DNA of 64,000 bases. Origin: Virgibacillus phasianinus. GTDB lineage: Bacteria > Bacillota > Bacilli > Bacillales > Amphibacillaceae. How positions within the stretch are numbered: position 1 is the first letter of the stretch; each line of letters opens with the position of its first letter. Shown here piece by piece: positions 55,308 through 63,963 of this stretch. The stretch lies in contig NZ_CP022315.1 of NCBI RefSeq assembly GCF_002216775.1, positions 620,001 to 684,000 of the forward strand. Reading direction: 5' to 3'. The position numbers and the translations under genes were made by a program. The notes under the pieces were generated by a model. The model did no database searches and was not told the origin of the DNA. It was given only the letters and a program-made list of their open reading frames with translations.

Positions 55308-55994
55308 TTATTCCTCTTCGCTTCTGAGACGATATCCATATCCCCAAACAGTTTCCAGCTGAATATCACCTAGTTTTTTGCGGATTCGCTTTACTAAATC
55401 GTCTACAGCTCGATCACTTCCAAAGTAATCTTCTCCCCATATCTTCACTAATAATTCTTCTCTCGAAAAAGCACGATTTACATTTTCGGCAAACAACAGT
55501 AACATATCATACTCTTTCGTTGTGACCTCAACCTCCTGCCCCATCCAAAACAAACGACGGTCATTTTTACGAACCAGAAGATTATCTATTTTAATTTTGT
55601 CCTTTTCTTCATCAGCTTCCTGCTTGGCAGGTTTTGTTCGTTTAAATAGCCGTTTGACACGTGCTACGAGTTCCCGTGGACTAAATGGTTTTGTTAAATA
55701 GTCGTCTCCGCCAAGTTCAATACCGAGGATTTTGTCAATCTCTTCATCCTTCGCAGAAATGATTATGATTGGAACATCGCTTTCCTCACGTATCCTTTTA
55801 CAAAAATCATATCCATCCATTCCAGGAAGCATTATATCTAAAATCCACATATCCGGTGGCTGTGTTTCCCATAAATCAAAAGCCTCTTCAGCAGACTCTA
55901 GTGCTGTAGCAGTGAACCCCTCTTTTTTTAAATAGGCCGTGACGATGTTCTGAATATTCATATCGTCTTCTACAACCCCTATATGATAATTCAT
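55308..55994 (-). CDS. cssR: Response regulator CssR
   Basis: A 228-aa OmpR-family regulator with the receiver Asp in DMWILDIMLPGMDGYDF, the Lys in YLTKPFSPREL, and a winged helix ending LVKRIRKKLG, then VWGYGYRL. It is divergent from the HtrA-type protease gene, the same arrangement as cssRS-htrB in B. subtilis, and should activate that gene. Confidence 0.87.
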   Translation of the reverse strand: MNYHIGVVEDDMNIQNIVTAYLKKEGFTATALESAEEAFDLWETQPPDMWILDIMLPGMDGYDFCKRIREESDVPIIIISAKDEEIDKILGIELGGDDYLTKPFSPRELVARVKRLFKRTKPAKQEADEEKDKIKIDNLLVRKNDRRLFWMGQEVEVTTKEYDMLLLFAENVNRAFSREELLVKIWGEDYFGSDRAVDDLVKRIRKKLGDIQLETVWGYGYRLRSEEE

Positions 55995-56259
55995 GCATAA
56001 CCCTCCTTCTCACTGTCTTTTCCTATCTATATTTTTACATAAGACGATGCTTGTGCATAATGATATGAAAGTAAAAGATTAACTTAGGTTCATTTTGGGA
56101 AAGGAATAATAACTGCCGTGATAAATTCGTTACATATTACACAGTTTTTCCACATTATTACCAAAGTCATGCCAAAATAGATGCGTAGAATGTGAAGTAT
56201 AGAAAAAATTGCTAGGCAAGGAACTGGGCACAATATAAAATGAAAAGGGTGATGTATGA

Positions 56260-57588
56260 ATGGAACGAAACGACCGATATAATGACAATCATGATGAAAA
56301 TAAGATAGATGAGGTTAATTTAAACGATAACGAACAAATGTCTAGGTATGAACACACCAGCGAAGAAGATCCCGGATTGACTAAACCGGTAAAAAACAGG
56401 ACTCAGCCAGTTAAAAAAGAATCTAAGCCGAAAAGATCTGGTGCTGGGATGTTATTCAGTGGCTTAATCGGCGGAATCATTGCCGCTGTTGTTGTCGTCT
56501 TATTATTTACGAACAATATTATTCCATTAAATAATAATACAACTAGTGATAGTTCAGCTGCACAGGACAATAGTACACCTGAAATTGCACAGACAATTGC
56601 AACTGGTAATACTGATGTGGCGTCCAATATCGAAGAAGTATCCGAAGCAGTTGTCGGTATTATTAATCGTCAGCAGCAAAACGTATGGGCACCAAGTCAG
56701 AAAGTTGGTTCTGGTTCAGGAATTATTTATAAAAAGGAAGACGGTAAAGCATATGTTGTGACAAATCATCATGTGGTAGAAGGTGCATCAGAAGTAGACG
56801 TTGTCTTAAATAATGGCGATCAAATCAAAGCAAAGGTACTTGGATCAGACCCGTTGACGGATCTTGCCGTTCTGCAAATAGATGGTAAAAAAATTAAAAC
56901 CGTTGCAAAATTAGGATCATCAGAAGATGCTAAAGTCGGTGAAACAGTAATTGCAATTGGTAATCCACTTGGTATGAATTTTGCAAACTCCGTAACAAAA
57001 GGGATTATCAGCGGGAAAAATCGTTCTGTCAGTATTGATACCAATAAGGATAAGCAAGCTGACTGGGTAACGGAAGTAATACAAACGGATGCAGCAATTA
57101 ATCCAGGTAATAGCGGCGGCGCGTTAGTTAATTCTAAAGGCGAGGTTATTGGAATCAATTCCATGAAAATTGCTAAGGAAGAAGTAGAAGGAATTGGTTT
57201 TGCTATTCCAATTGATACAGCAATTCCTATCATGAAGCAACTAGAAAATGAAGGTGATGTTGCCCGTCCATTTATCGGAGTTAGCACAGCATCCCTTCAA
57301 CAGGTTCCAGCTCAATACCGCCAACAAATCAAATTACCTAAAGACGTTAAAGGCGGTATGGTCGTAGCACAGGTCCAGCCAGGTTCACCTGCTGACAAGG
57401 CCGGGCTTCAACAATTTGATATCATTACAAAAATAAACGGTGAACAAATTAAATCTATCCTGGATTTACGTAAATACTTGTACACTGAAACCAAGATAGG
57501 TGACACTGTTGAAATGGAAGTTTACCGCGAGGGCGAAGCGCAAACGGTTAAACTGACCCTGGTAGAACGTGCAGAACAACAACAATAA
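56260..57588 (+). CDS. htrB: HtrA-type membrane-anchored serine protease
   Basis: A 442-aa protease. It has an acidic cytoplasmic N terminus, one TM segment (~62-84), a trypsin-like domain with His in VTNHHVVEGA, Asp in DPLTDLAVL and Ser in NPGNSGGALV, and a C-terminal PDZ domain (~345-435). It degrades or refolds misfolded proteins outside the membrane. The htrB symbol is chosen from the neighbouring cssRS; htrA would be equally possible by sequence alone. Confidence 0.92.
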   Translation: MERNDRYNDNHDENKIDEVNLNDNEQMSRYEHTSEEDPGLTKPVKNRTQPVKKESKPKRSGAGMLFSGLIGGIIAAVVVVLLFTNNIIPLNNNTTSDSSAAQDNSTPEIAQTIATGNTDVASNIEEVSEAVVGIINRQQQNVWAPSQKVGSGSGIIYKKEDGKAYVVTNHHVVEGASEVDVVLNNGDQIKAKVLGSDPLTDLAVLQIDGKKIKTVAKLGSSEDAKVGETVIAIGNPLGMNFANSVTKGIISGKNRSVSIDTNKDKQADWVTEVIQTDAAINPGNSGGALVNSKGEVIGINSMKIAKEEVEGIGFAIPIDTAIPIMKQLENEGDVARPFIGVSTASLQQVPAQYRQQIKLPKDVKGGMVVAQVQPGSPADKAGLQQFDIITKINGEQIKSILDLRKYLYTETKIGDTVEMEVYREGEAQTVKLTLVERAEQQQ

Positions 57589-57602
57589 TAAAGTGATTGG
57601 TT

Positions 57603-57637
57603 AAGAGGATGCTCCAATATGGATCATCCTCTTTTTT
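57603..57637 (+). terminator. Terminator of the htrB gene
   Basis: AAGAGGATG, a 15-base loop and CATCCTCTTTTTT, directly after the stop. Confidence 0.85.
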
Positions 57638-57735
57638 GCTCCATAACAAGGATTTTTTGCAAACAATGTCGAACATATATATAGTTATACAAGCATATAC
57701 CTAACAGTCATGACATGTAAAAAGGAAGTGAGTTT

Positions 57736-58566
57736 ATGCAATGTCCAAACTGCTACCAGCAAACGGAGCAGGGAAAGTTCTGTACAAACTGCGGTGCTTT
57801 AATTTCGCATAATGAATCAGCAGTTACAGAAGAGTCAAATGAACTGCCAGCTGTCGTGGAACAGCCGAATATTGATCATTCAACCAGCGATGAACCTAAT
57901 CAATCCAACGATGCAATGGAAAAGATAAAACAATCATCCGTCAACTTTGGTCATTTCTTTCTGACGCTTGTAAAAAAACCAAATGATGCGAAAAAGGCAA
58001 ACGGCAATGATCTGGTTTCGGGGATAATTTCCATCGTCCTTTATTCTTTATTATTTGCGTTAGGGTATTATTTGATTGCTGACAGTTTTCTTACTATGTT
58101 TATGGGGAATATTGGAAGTCCCTTTGGTGGCCCAGCACTTCAATCGTTACCATTTACAAATGGTTTTCTATGGCCATTCCTTAAATTCATTGTTTTATTT
58201 GCGGTTATAATTGCCTTGACCTTTATTGGTCTGAAACTGACGGCAATTAACTATTCATTCTATGCAACATGTGCGAAGTACGGCGCTTACTTAATACCGT
58301 TTTTATTATTATTGGCAGTGGGCTATATTTTAACGACCATCAGTCTATATTCCATTGGTATAATAGCTATCATGGTTAGTGTTCTGGGTGCAATTATCAT
58401 CATACCGACGCTTATTCTGCTCGAAAAACCTGCAACAGGTGCCGATCGTATTTATTTACTTTTGCTTATCTACATTCTAAATATTTTAGCGTGTGCCATT
58501 ATTATGCAGTCGATTTTAACCTCTATTATTCCATTGATGAACCCAATGGGCGGGATGCTGGACTAG
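57736..58566 (+). CDS. Zinc-ribbon membrane protein
   Basis: A 276-aa protein. An N-terminal double-Cys zinc ribbon (CPNCYQQTEQGKFCTNCG) is followed by an acidic linker and about five TM segments (~95-270). The membrane part resembles YIP1-like proteins. Function unknown. A bidirectional terminator follows. Confidence 0.8.
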   Translation: MQCPNCYQQTEQGKFCTNCGALISHNESAVTEESNELPAVVEQPNIDHSTSDEPNQSNDAMEKIKQSSVNFGHFFLTLVKKPNDAKKANGNDLVSGIISIVLYSLLFALGYYLIADSFLTMFMGNIGSPFGGPALQSLPFTNGFLWPFLKFIVLFAVIIALTFIGLKLTAINYSFYATCAKYGAYLIPFLLLLAVGYILTTISLYSIGIIAIMVSVLGAIIIIPTLILLEKPATGADRIYLLLLIYILNILACAIIMQSILTSIIPLMNPMGGMLD

Positions 58567-58610
58567 GATAAGAAACGATAGTTATGCATAAAGAACGGAA
58601 TATGACGTAG

Positions 58611-58640
58611 AAAAGCTCTTGTCAGCCGACAAGAGCTTTT
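58611..58640. terminator. Bidirectional terminator
   Basis: AAAAGCTCTTGTC-agcc-GACAAGAGCTTTT between convergent genes, T-rich on both strands. Confidence 0.88.
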
Positions 58641-58649
58641 CGTTTATGC

Positions 58650-58856
58650 CTATCCAAAAAATAAATCTAAAATATTGCTTCCGGTAGAACTTCTTTTGTT
58701 ATAGAACTCCGAGTATCCACAGTTTTTGCAAAAAACAACAATAAATTGATTATGCTGAACGTCAAACATTTTTGACAATCCTGTACCAGACATTGCCACC
58801 TCTTTTTGATCAGCATCTTTACTTCCACATTTTAAACAACCGTTTTGATTTGTCAT
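58650..58856 (-). CDS. Small zinc-ribbon protein, 68 aa
   Basis: Two CxxC pairs (CLKCGS near residue 7 and CKNCGY near 43), the layout of the zinc-ribbon family of Firmicutes thought to bind nucleic acid. AGGAG precedes the ATG. Function unknown. Confidence 0.75.
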   Translation of the reverse strand: MTNQNGCLKCGSKDADQKEVAMSGTGLSKMFDVQHNQFIVVFCKNCGYSEFYNKRSSTGSNILDLFFG

Positions 58857-58918
58857 CCTCCATCACTCCTTATACTACATACGGAAGCAGCAAATCATTG
58901 GTTTCACTTTATAACAAA

Positions 58919-59527
58919 TTATTCATCTCGATGTCCATCAAACGTCGCTCTTGCAATGCCCTCTGCATCGTCCACAATTCCGATATTTTCATCACTGTTA
59001 ACGAACATATCATCATAATTATCGTGATCTCCGTATAAATCAGACGGTGAATCAGATGATCCATATTTACCAACATCCTGCCAGGCATCCTCTTTATCAT
59101 AGCCAGTTTGGGTAAAGTTGGTATGCTGGTGCAAATTAGTTGATAAAATATCTTCTTCAACGGGGCGATATGCTACGAACCCCTTATTATTTGCATGTTC
59201 GAAACAGAGATCCGCTGTTGGAATTGCTTCTAGTCGCTCGAGCGGGATATCTCCGCCACACTTTCTGCAAATACCATACGTACCCTCTGCAATTGAAGAT
59301 AATGCCTCATTTATTTCCTTAAGTTCAACTTCAGAGTGCTGGGACAGCGCCATGTCCCTTTCCCGGTCAAACAAAATTGTTCCGGCATCGCCAGGATGGT
59401 TATCATAATTAGATAACTCCTGATCAACCCTTGAATATTCCCCATTCGATTCAACTAACTGGAATAATTCCGCTTGCCTTTGTTCTAGGTGTTCCTTAAA
59501 AACCGCCATTTGCTCAGTTGTTAGCAT
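58919..59527 (-). CDS. DksA/TraR-type zinc-finger protein, YteA-like
   Basis: A 202-aa protein. The N-terminal coiled coil (~5-40) and the GDAGTILFDRERD region are followed by the zinc finger CRKCGG...CFEH; the His in the last position also occurs in YteA. The C-terminal half is acidic and variable. YteA-family proteins are linked to sporulation; RNA polymerase binding is possible but not shown. Confidence 0.85.
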   Translation of the reverse strand: MLTTEQMAVFKEHLEQRQAELFQLVESNGEYSRVDQELSNYDNHPGDAGTILFDRERDMALSQHSEVELKEINEALSSIAEGTYGICRKCGGDIPLERLEAIPTADLCFEHANNKGFVAYRPVEEDILSTNLHQHTNFTQTGYDKEDAWQDVGKYGSSDSPSDLYGDHDNYDDMFVNSDENIGIVDDAEGIARATFDGHRDE

Positions 59528-59605
59528 GGTCTCTCGCCTCCAATGGATAAATAAATAGTGCTATTTATACTTTGTGCAAAAGACCCCTAAAAATACCGAT
59601 TATAG

Positions 59606-60055
59606 TTACTGGTTATTCCGCCAAAACATGTCAATATGCGGAATATCATCATCTAAATAAACATCGGAATGCTGAAGAAAGCCAAGCTCCGAATAAAACC
59701 TGTGCAGATACTGCTGTGCCTGCAATTTGATGGTATGTACTTTCCAGACATCTGTTACATACTGGATTGCCTTTTTCATAATCATTTTTGCATAGCCATT
59801 TCCTCGAAAGTTTTTCGTCACTAACACGCGACCAATTGAAACTTCTTCATATTTAGTGTGGCTTGGAAGGATTCGCACATACGCAGCAATTTCATTCTCA
59901 ACGGTTAGAAAATAATGAATAGCTGTTTGATCATAGTTGTCAATCTCTTCGTATGCGCATTCCTGTTCCACAACAAATACGTCCACTCGAGCCTTCATAA
60001 TGCCATATAACTCATTATTTGATAAATCCTTAAATTCCTTTAGATGCCATTCCAC
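59606..60055 (-). CDS. GNAT acetyltransferase, ElaA-like
   Basis: A 149-aa N-acetyltransferase. The ElaA-type start WHLKEFKDLSNNELYGIMKARVDVFVVEQ, here as FKDLSNNELYGIMKAR then VFVVEQECAY, is followed by the acetyl-CoA site RVLVTKNFRGNGYAKMIM. The substrate is unknown. Confidence 0.88.
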   Translation of the reverse strand: MEWHLKEFKDLSNNELYGIMKARVDVFVVEQECAYEEIDNYDQTAIHYFLTVENEIAAYVRILPSHTKYEEVSIGRVLVTKNFRGNGYAKMIMKKAIQYVTDVWKVHTIKLQAQQYLHRFYSELGFLQHSDVYLDDDIPHIDMFWRNNQ

Positions 60056-60092
60056 ACCTGATCATTCCTTTTTTTCTTTTCATAGTAGCAGA

Positions 60093-60123
60093 AAAGCAGC
60101 TTCCCTGCCCAAGAAGCTGCTTT
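60093..60123 (-). terminator. Terminator of the nrdAB operon
   Basis: AAAGCAGCTTC and GAAGCTGCTTT with a 9-base loop, followed on the minus strand by TTCTG; the T-run is short. Confidence 0.7.
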
Positions 60124-60130
60124 CCTGTTT

Positions 60131-61171
60131 TTATAGATCGTCAAATCCATTGTCTTCATAATTAACTTTTGTATATTGTCTAGGCTTTTGTTCAAAGAAA
60201 TCGGATTTACCAAGATCCACTTCCTCATATGCCTTAATCCAGCGCAACGGATTCTTCCGGTATTCGGGATATGGCCTGTCGTATCCGAGCTGCTTACATC
60301 GTACATTTGCGTAAAATTTAATGTATGCTTCGACGTCTTCAATATTAATACCGGTTATTTTGTTTCCAATGATGTAATTCGCCCATTCAATTTCCAGTTC
60401 AGTGGCTGTCATAAATGTTTGCCTGACAAAATTATTCATTTCAGCTGAATCGTATTCTGGATATTCGATAAGTACCTCTTTAAAAATTCTTACAAACAAA
60501 TCTACATGTATTTGTTCATCACGGTTAATATAATTAATCATGGTGGATGTTGAAACCATCTTCTGATTCCGTGCTAAATGATAGAAGAAGGCAAATCCCG
60601 AATAGAAAAATAATCCTTCTAGGATAACATCATACACAATTGATTTTAACAGGTTTTCTACGTTCGGATTTTCAACAAACTCTTTATAGCCATTTGTAAT
60701 AAAATCATTTCGTTTTTCTAAAACAGGTTCACTCCGCCAAAAGTCGAACACTTCGTCCTGTTTAGTCTTGGAAACCAGGCTCGATAGCACATAAGAATAC
60801 GAATGATTGTGAATGACTTCCTGCTGGGCCAGAATGATCATCAAAGCATTCAGGCTTGAATCCGTCAGGTAATCAGCCACTTTACCCGCGTAGTCCGTTT
60901 GAATACTATCAAGCAAGGCAAGTAACCCAATAATCTTTAGAAATGCTTCCTGTTCATCATCCGTAAGTGTTTGGATCTGTTTTCGATCTTGCGCCATGTT
61001 TATTTCAAATGGTGTCCAAAAGTTCCCAAGCATTTTCTTATATTTCGGATATGCCCAGGCAAACCTGACATCATCCCAATTCAAAATATTTGAGCTTGTA
61101 CCATTAATAATTTTCGTTGAACGATTTGGCGCCTGCTTATCCATAATAGCGCGCATTTGAATCGATGACAT
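60131..61171 (-). CDS. nrdB: Class I ribonucleotide reductase, small subunit
   Basis: A 346-aa ferritin-like subunit that generates the radical for dNTP synthesis. Metal ligands are the Asp of LLDSIQ, Glu and His of QQEVIHNHSY, Glu of VILEGLFF, and Glu/His of RDEQIHVD; the radical Tyr follows in HSYSY. The Tyr means a classic diiron or dimanganese type, not a Tyr-free one. No nrdI is near. The start is 7 nt after GGGGG, which itself lies next to repeat C copy 2. Confidence 0.94.
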   Translation of the reverse strand: MSSIQMRAIMDKQAPNRSTKIINGTSSNILNWDDVRFAWAYPKYKKMLGNFWTPFEINMAQDRKQIQTLTDDEQEAFLKIIGLLALLDSIQTDYAGKVADYLTDSSLNALMIILAQQEVIHNHSYSYVLSSLVSKTKQDEVFDFWRSEPVLEKRNDFITNGYKEFVENPNVENLLKSIVYDVILEGLFFYSGFAFFYHLARNQKMVSTSTMINYINRDEQIHVDLFVRIFKEVLIEYPEYDSAEMNNFVRQTFMTATELEIEWANYIIGNKITGINIEDVEAYIKFYANVRCKQLGYDRPYPEYRKNPLRWIKAYEEVDLGKSDFFEQKPRQYTKVNYEDNGFDDL

Positions 61172-61190
61172 CGATATTCCCCCTTTTTTT

Positions 61191-61245
61191 TGGGGGACAG
61201 TCCCCCGCTACACTAAAGTGATAAAGCGGTGGGGGACTGTCCCCA
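61191..61245. repeat. Repeat family C, copy 2, between nrdA and nrdB
   Basis: TGGGGGACAGTCCCC and GGGGACTGTCCCCA arms around CTAAAGTGATAAAGC. Same length and design as 41614-41668. It ends one base before the nrdA stop codon and fills the intercistronic gap. Confidence 0.85.
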
Positions 61246-61246
61246 T

Positions 61247-63487
61247 TTAGCTTGAACATGATTCGCATTCTTCTATTTCTGAGGATGTTGATCGTAAATA
61301 GTATGTTGTTTTAAAGCCTGACTGCCATGCTAGAAGGTGGATTTCTAATAATTCTCGTGCTTGTACGTCGTTTGGTACATAAATATTAAACGATATACCC
61401 TGGTCGATATGTTTTTGACGGGCTGCATTTTGCGCAACACTCCATTTTTGATCGATGAAGTATGCTGATTTATAATACCAAGTGGTTTCAGCACTTAAGT
61501 CTGGTGCAGTAACTGGTATTTTAAAGTCTTTCTTTTCCTCAGAATAAAATTTCCTGAAAATAGGATCAATACTTGCTGAACTCCCAGCAATTAATGAGGT
61601 TGAGGAGTTTGGTGCAACAGCCATCAAATAACTATTACGAATTCCATGTTTTTGCACATTTTCCTGTAATTCATCCCACGCAAAAGCTGAACTTGCCTGT
61701 TTGACATATCCTTTTCGCTCAAAATATTTTCCCGTATCCCATTCTGAACCATTAAACAGTGAGTATGCCTGTTTTTCTTTAGCCAGATTCATGCTTGCTT
61801 CAATTGTTAAAAAGGCAATCTTCTCATACAAATGATCTGCGTAATTGATGGACTCCTCACTTTCCCACTTCATGCGTTTTAGTGCCAGTAAGTGATGCCA
61901 GCCAAACGTTCCAAGCCCAATTGCCCGGTAACGTTGATTCGTATAAGTCGCTTGTGTAACAGGAATATGATTTAGGTCAATTACATTATCCAGCATACGA
62001 ACCTGAATCGGTATAAGGCTTTCCAACACGTCGTCAACCACTGCCCGTCCCAGATTAATGGACGATAAATTACAAACAACAAAATCACCTGGCTCTTTTG
62101 TAATGACTATCTTTCCGTCCTTTGTCTGCTGGTCGATGAACATAGTCGGACTTTGATTTTGCATAATTTCCGTACATAAGTTACTGCAATAAATCATGCC
62201 TGCATGCTTATTTACATTTTGGCGATTGACCTCATCACGATAAAACAGGAATGGTCCACCTGTTTCCAATTGGCTTTTCATGATGCTTTTCATAATTTCA
62301 ATTGCTGGTACTGCCTCCTTTGAAAGGGTAGGATCTTCCACACATTCGATATATTTCTCACGGAAAGAACCGTTCCCCTTTTCCCCATCATAAAAGTCCT
62401 CTAATGAATAACCCATCACTGTTCGAACCTCATGTGGGTCAAACAGGTACCAGTCGCCTCTTTCTTCAACCTTTTCCATAAACAAATCCGGTAATGTCAC
62501 ACCGATAAATAAATCATGTGTACGAAGCCGTTCATCACCATTATTTAGTTTTGCATCGAGGAATGAATGGATATCCTTATGCCAGATATCCAAGTACACA
62601 CAAATAGCCCCTTTTCGCTGACCGAGCTGATCGACACAGACGGCAGTGTTATTCAACTGCTTCATCCAAGGAATAACACCTGACGACGCACCTTTAAACC
62701 CTTTAATCGAACTTCCGCTGCTGCGAATTTTACCCAGGTAAACACCGATCCCGCCGCCATTTTTCGATAAATTGGCGATGTCCGTATTGCTGTCATAAAT
62801 GCTTTGCAGACTATCGTCCAGCGTATCAATAAAACAGCTGGACAATTGTCCATAGCTTTTACCCGCGTTTGCAAGGGTTGGTGTCGCGACAGTCATATAT
62901 AAATTGCTCATCGCCCAGTATGCCTGTTCAACCAGTTCCAATCGTTGACTCTGTGGTTCATCCTGCATGATAGTCATTGCTATAATCATGAAACGTTCCT
63001 GCGGTAATTCAAAAATCTGTTTCGTATAGTTTTTTGCTATGTAACGGTCCGCCAATGTCTTCAACCCAATAAATGTAAAAAGCTGATCACGCTCCGGTCT
63101 TATTTGCTTTTCCAGCCGATCTATTTCATCTTTTGAATAGGATTGCAAGAGTGCCTTATCATATATTCCAATATTGGTAATCTCATTGATTAACCCAAAC
63201 AGCGATCCATATTTTTGTTCATAATCGTAATTTCGGTTCTTGGCTGCCTGGCAGTAGAGCCATTCCGAATAAATTGCGGCAGCTACATATGTCCAATCCG
63301 GATTCTCCTCATCTATCTGTGCTAATGCTTCCAGGGTAAGATGGTTCATCCACTCTTCATCTGAAAGTCCCCGCTCCGTGTCAGCATGTTTAATAAGAAA
63401 AGCGTCGATAGGCATAGTGGGAAATAATTGCTTTAGCTTGTCCTCTAAAAACTCTTTCCAGTTATTAATTCGTATCATGGTTTCCAT
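61247..63487 (-). CDS. nrdA: Class I ribonucleotide reductase, large subunit
   Basis: A 746-aa catalytic subunit. Active-site residues are the Cys of SSCFIDTLDD, the Asn/Cys/Glu of YCSNLCTEI, the Cys of VVCNLSSINL, the Tyr pair of FKTTYYLRS and the C-terminal shuttle CESCSS. It starts directly with the RNR N-terminal domain, and no ATP-cone is seen. nrdB follows after a 75-bp gap. Leader control is by NrdR boxes and a cobalamin riboswitch. Confidence 0.95.
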   Translation of the reverse strand: METMIRINNWKEFLEDKLKQLFPTMPIDAFLIKHADTERGLSDEEWMNHLTLEALAQIDEENPDWTYVAAAIYSEWLYCQAAKNRNYDYEQKYGSLFGLINEITNIGIYDKALLQSYSKDEIDRLEKQIRPERDQLFTFIGLKTLADRYIAKNYTKQIFELPQERFMIIAMTIMQDEPQSQRLELVEQAYWAMSNLYMTVATPTLANAGKSYGQLSSCFIDTLDDSLQSIYDSNTDIANLSKNGGGIGVYLGKIRSSGSSIKGFKGASSGVIPWMKQLNNTAVCVDQLGQRKGAICVYLDIWHKDIHSFLDAKLNNGDERLRTHDLFIGVTLPDLFMEKVEERGDWYLFDPHEVRTVMGYSLEDFYDGEKGNGSFREKYIECVEDPTLSKEAVPAIEIMKSIMKSQLETGGPFLFYRDEVNRQNVNKHAGMIYCSNLCTEIMQNQSPTMFIDQQTKDGKIVITKEPGDFVVCNLSSINLGRAVVDDVLESLIPIQVRMLDNVIDLNHIPVTQATYTNQRYRAIGLGTFGWHHLLALKRMKWESEESINYADHLYEKIAFLTIEASMNLAKEKQAYSLFNGSEWDTGKYFERKGYVKQASSAFAWDELQENVQKHGIRNSYLMAVAPNSSTSLIAGSSASIDPIFRKFYSEEKKDFKIPVTAPDLSAETTWYYKSAYFIDQKWSVAQNAARQKHIDQGISFNIYVPNDVQARELLEIHLLAWQSGFKTTYYLRSTSSEIEECESCSS

Positions 63488-63512
63488 AAATAAACATCTC
63501 CTTGTTCTATAT

Positions 63513-63549
63513 TAAAAAAACCGCTCATGCTAGGAGGCCATGAACGGTT
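63513..63549 (-). terminator. Expression-platform terminator of the cobalamin riboswitch
   Basis: Minus strand AACCGTTCATG pairs with CATGAGCGGTT (one mismatch), followed by TTTTTT, 26 bp before the nrdA start. Its place after the aptamer fits transcription attenuation by cobalamin. Confidence 0.85.
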
Positions 63550-63604
63550 AAAACGATAGAAAAATATACATCTCCACCGTTTCGTCTTCTTTGGCCCCGA
63601 AGAA

Positions 63605-63795
63605 TGGAAACTTTTACAAGGCTTGGCAGGTTTCCTGACTTATGTGTTCATCTACTTGAGCACCTTCCCATATCACAGCCGTTAAGCAAGCAATACAGTG
63701 GATCTATTCTCGTTCGTTCACATTTACAGTTGCGGGGACAGCTCTGGATTCACACCAGATTCCCTATTAAGGCCGCCAATTTTGCAGCCACCAAC
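63605..63795 (-). promoter_or_regulatory. Cobalamin (AdoCbl) riboswitch aptamer
   Basis: On the minus strand the conserved parts occur in order: GGTGGCTGC near the 5' end, GGGAATCTGGTG, GAATCCAGAGCTGTCCCC, GCAACTGTAA, the central stems, CCACTG, and the B12 box AGTCAGGAAACCTGCC (about 63625-63640). It lies between the nrd promoter and a terminator. Cobalamin should shut off nrdAB. Confidence 0.95.
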
Positions 63796-63807
63796 GCTTG
63801 TAGGATA

Positions 63808-63823
63808 AAACTATATATAGTAT
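63808..63823. promoter_or_regulatory. NrdR box 1 (over -10)
   Basis: The core ACTATATATAGT matches the NrdR-box consensus acaCwATATATwGtgt closely. It covers the -10 TACTAT (63817-63822). Confidence 0.78.
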
Positions 63824-63845
63824 GTAATTGTTAAAGATAAAACAA
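63817..63845 (-). promoter_or_regulatory. nrdA promoter
   Basis: -35 TTGTTT (63840-63845), a 17-bp spacer and -10 TACTAT (63817-63822). Confidence 0.65.
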
Positions 63846-63855
63846 TATATTGTGT
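63840..63855. promoter_or_regulatory. NrdR box 2 (over -35)
   Basis: The core ACAATATATTGT. The two 16-bp boxes are separated by 16 bp, 32 bp start to start, the tandem spacing known for NrdR operators. Confidence 0.78.
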
Positions 63856-63963
63856 TTAAAGCCTATCATAAGATGTATTTGATTGCAATACTTTTACTTA
63901 CAAAAAGGAAAAATGCATCTTTATGTCGAATGGAATATGTAAGAGAATTAGGAGGTTAAAAAT

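Larger units (their letters stand above)
63488..63963. other. nrdA leader and divergent upstream region
   Basis: A 476-bp gap without a gene. It holds the terminator (63513-63549), the cobalamin aptamer (63605-63795), the nrd promoter with two NrdR boxes (63808-63855), then about 100 bp of AT-rich DNA ahead of the plus-strand gene at 63964, in which no clear promoter was chosen. Confidence 0.85.
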
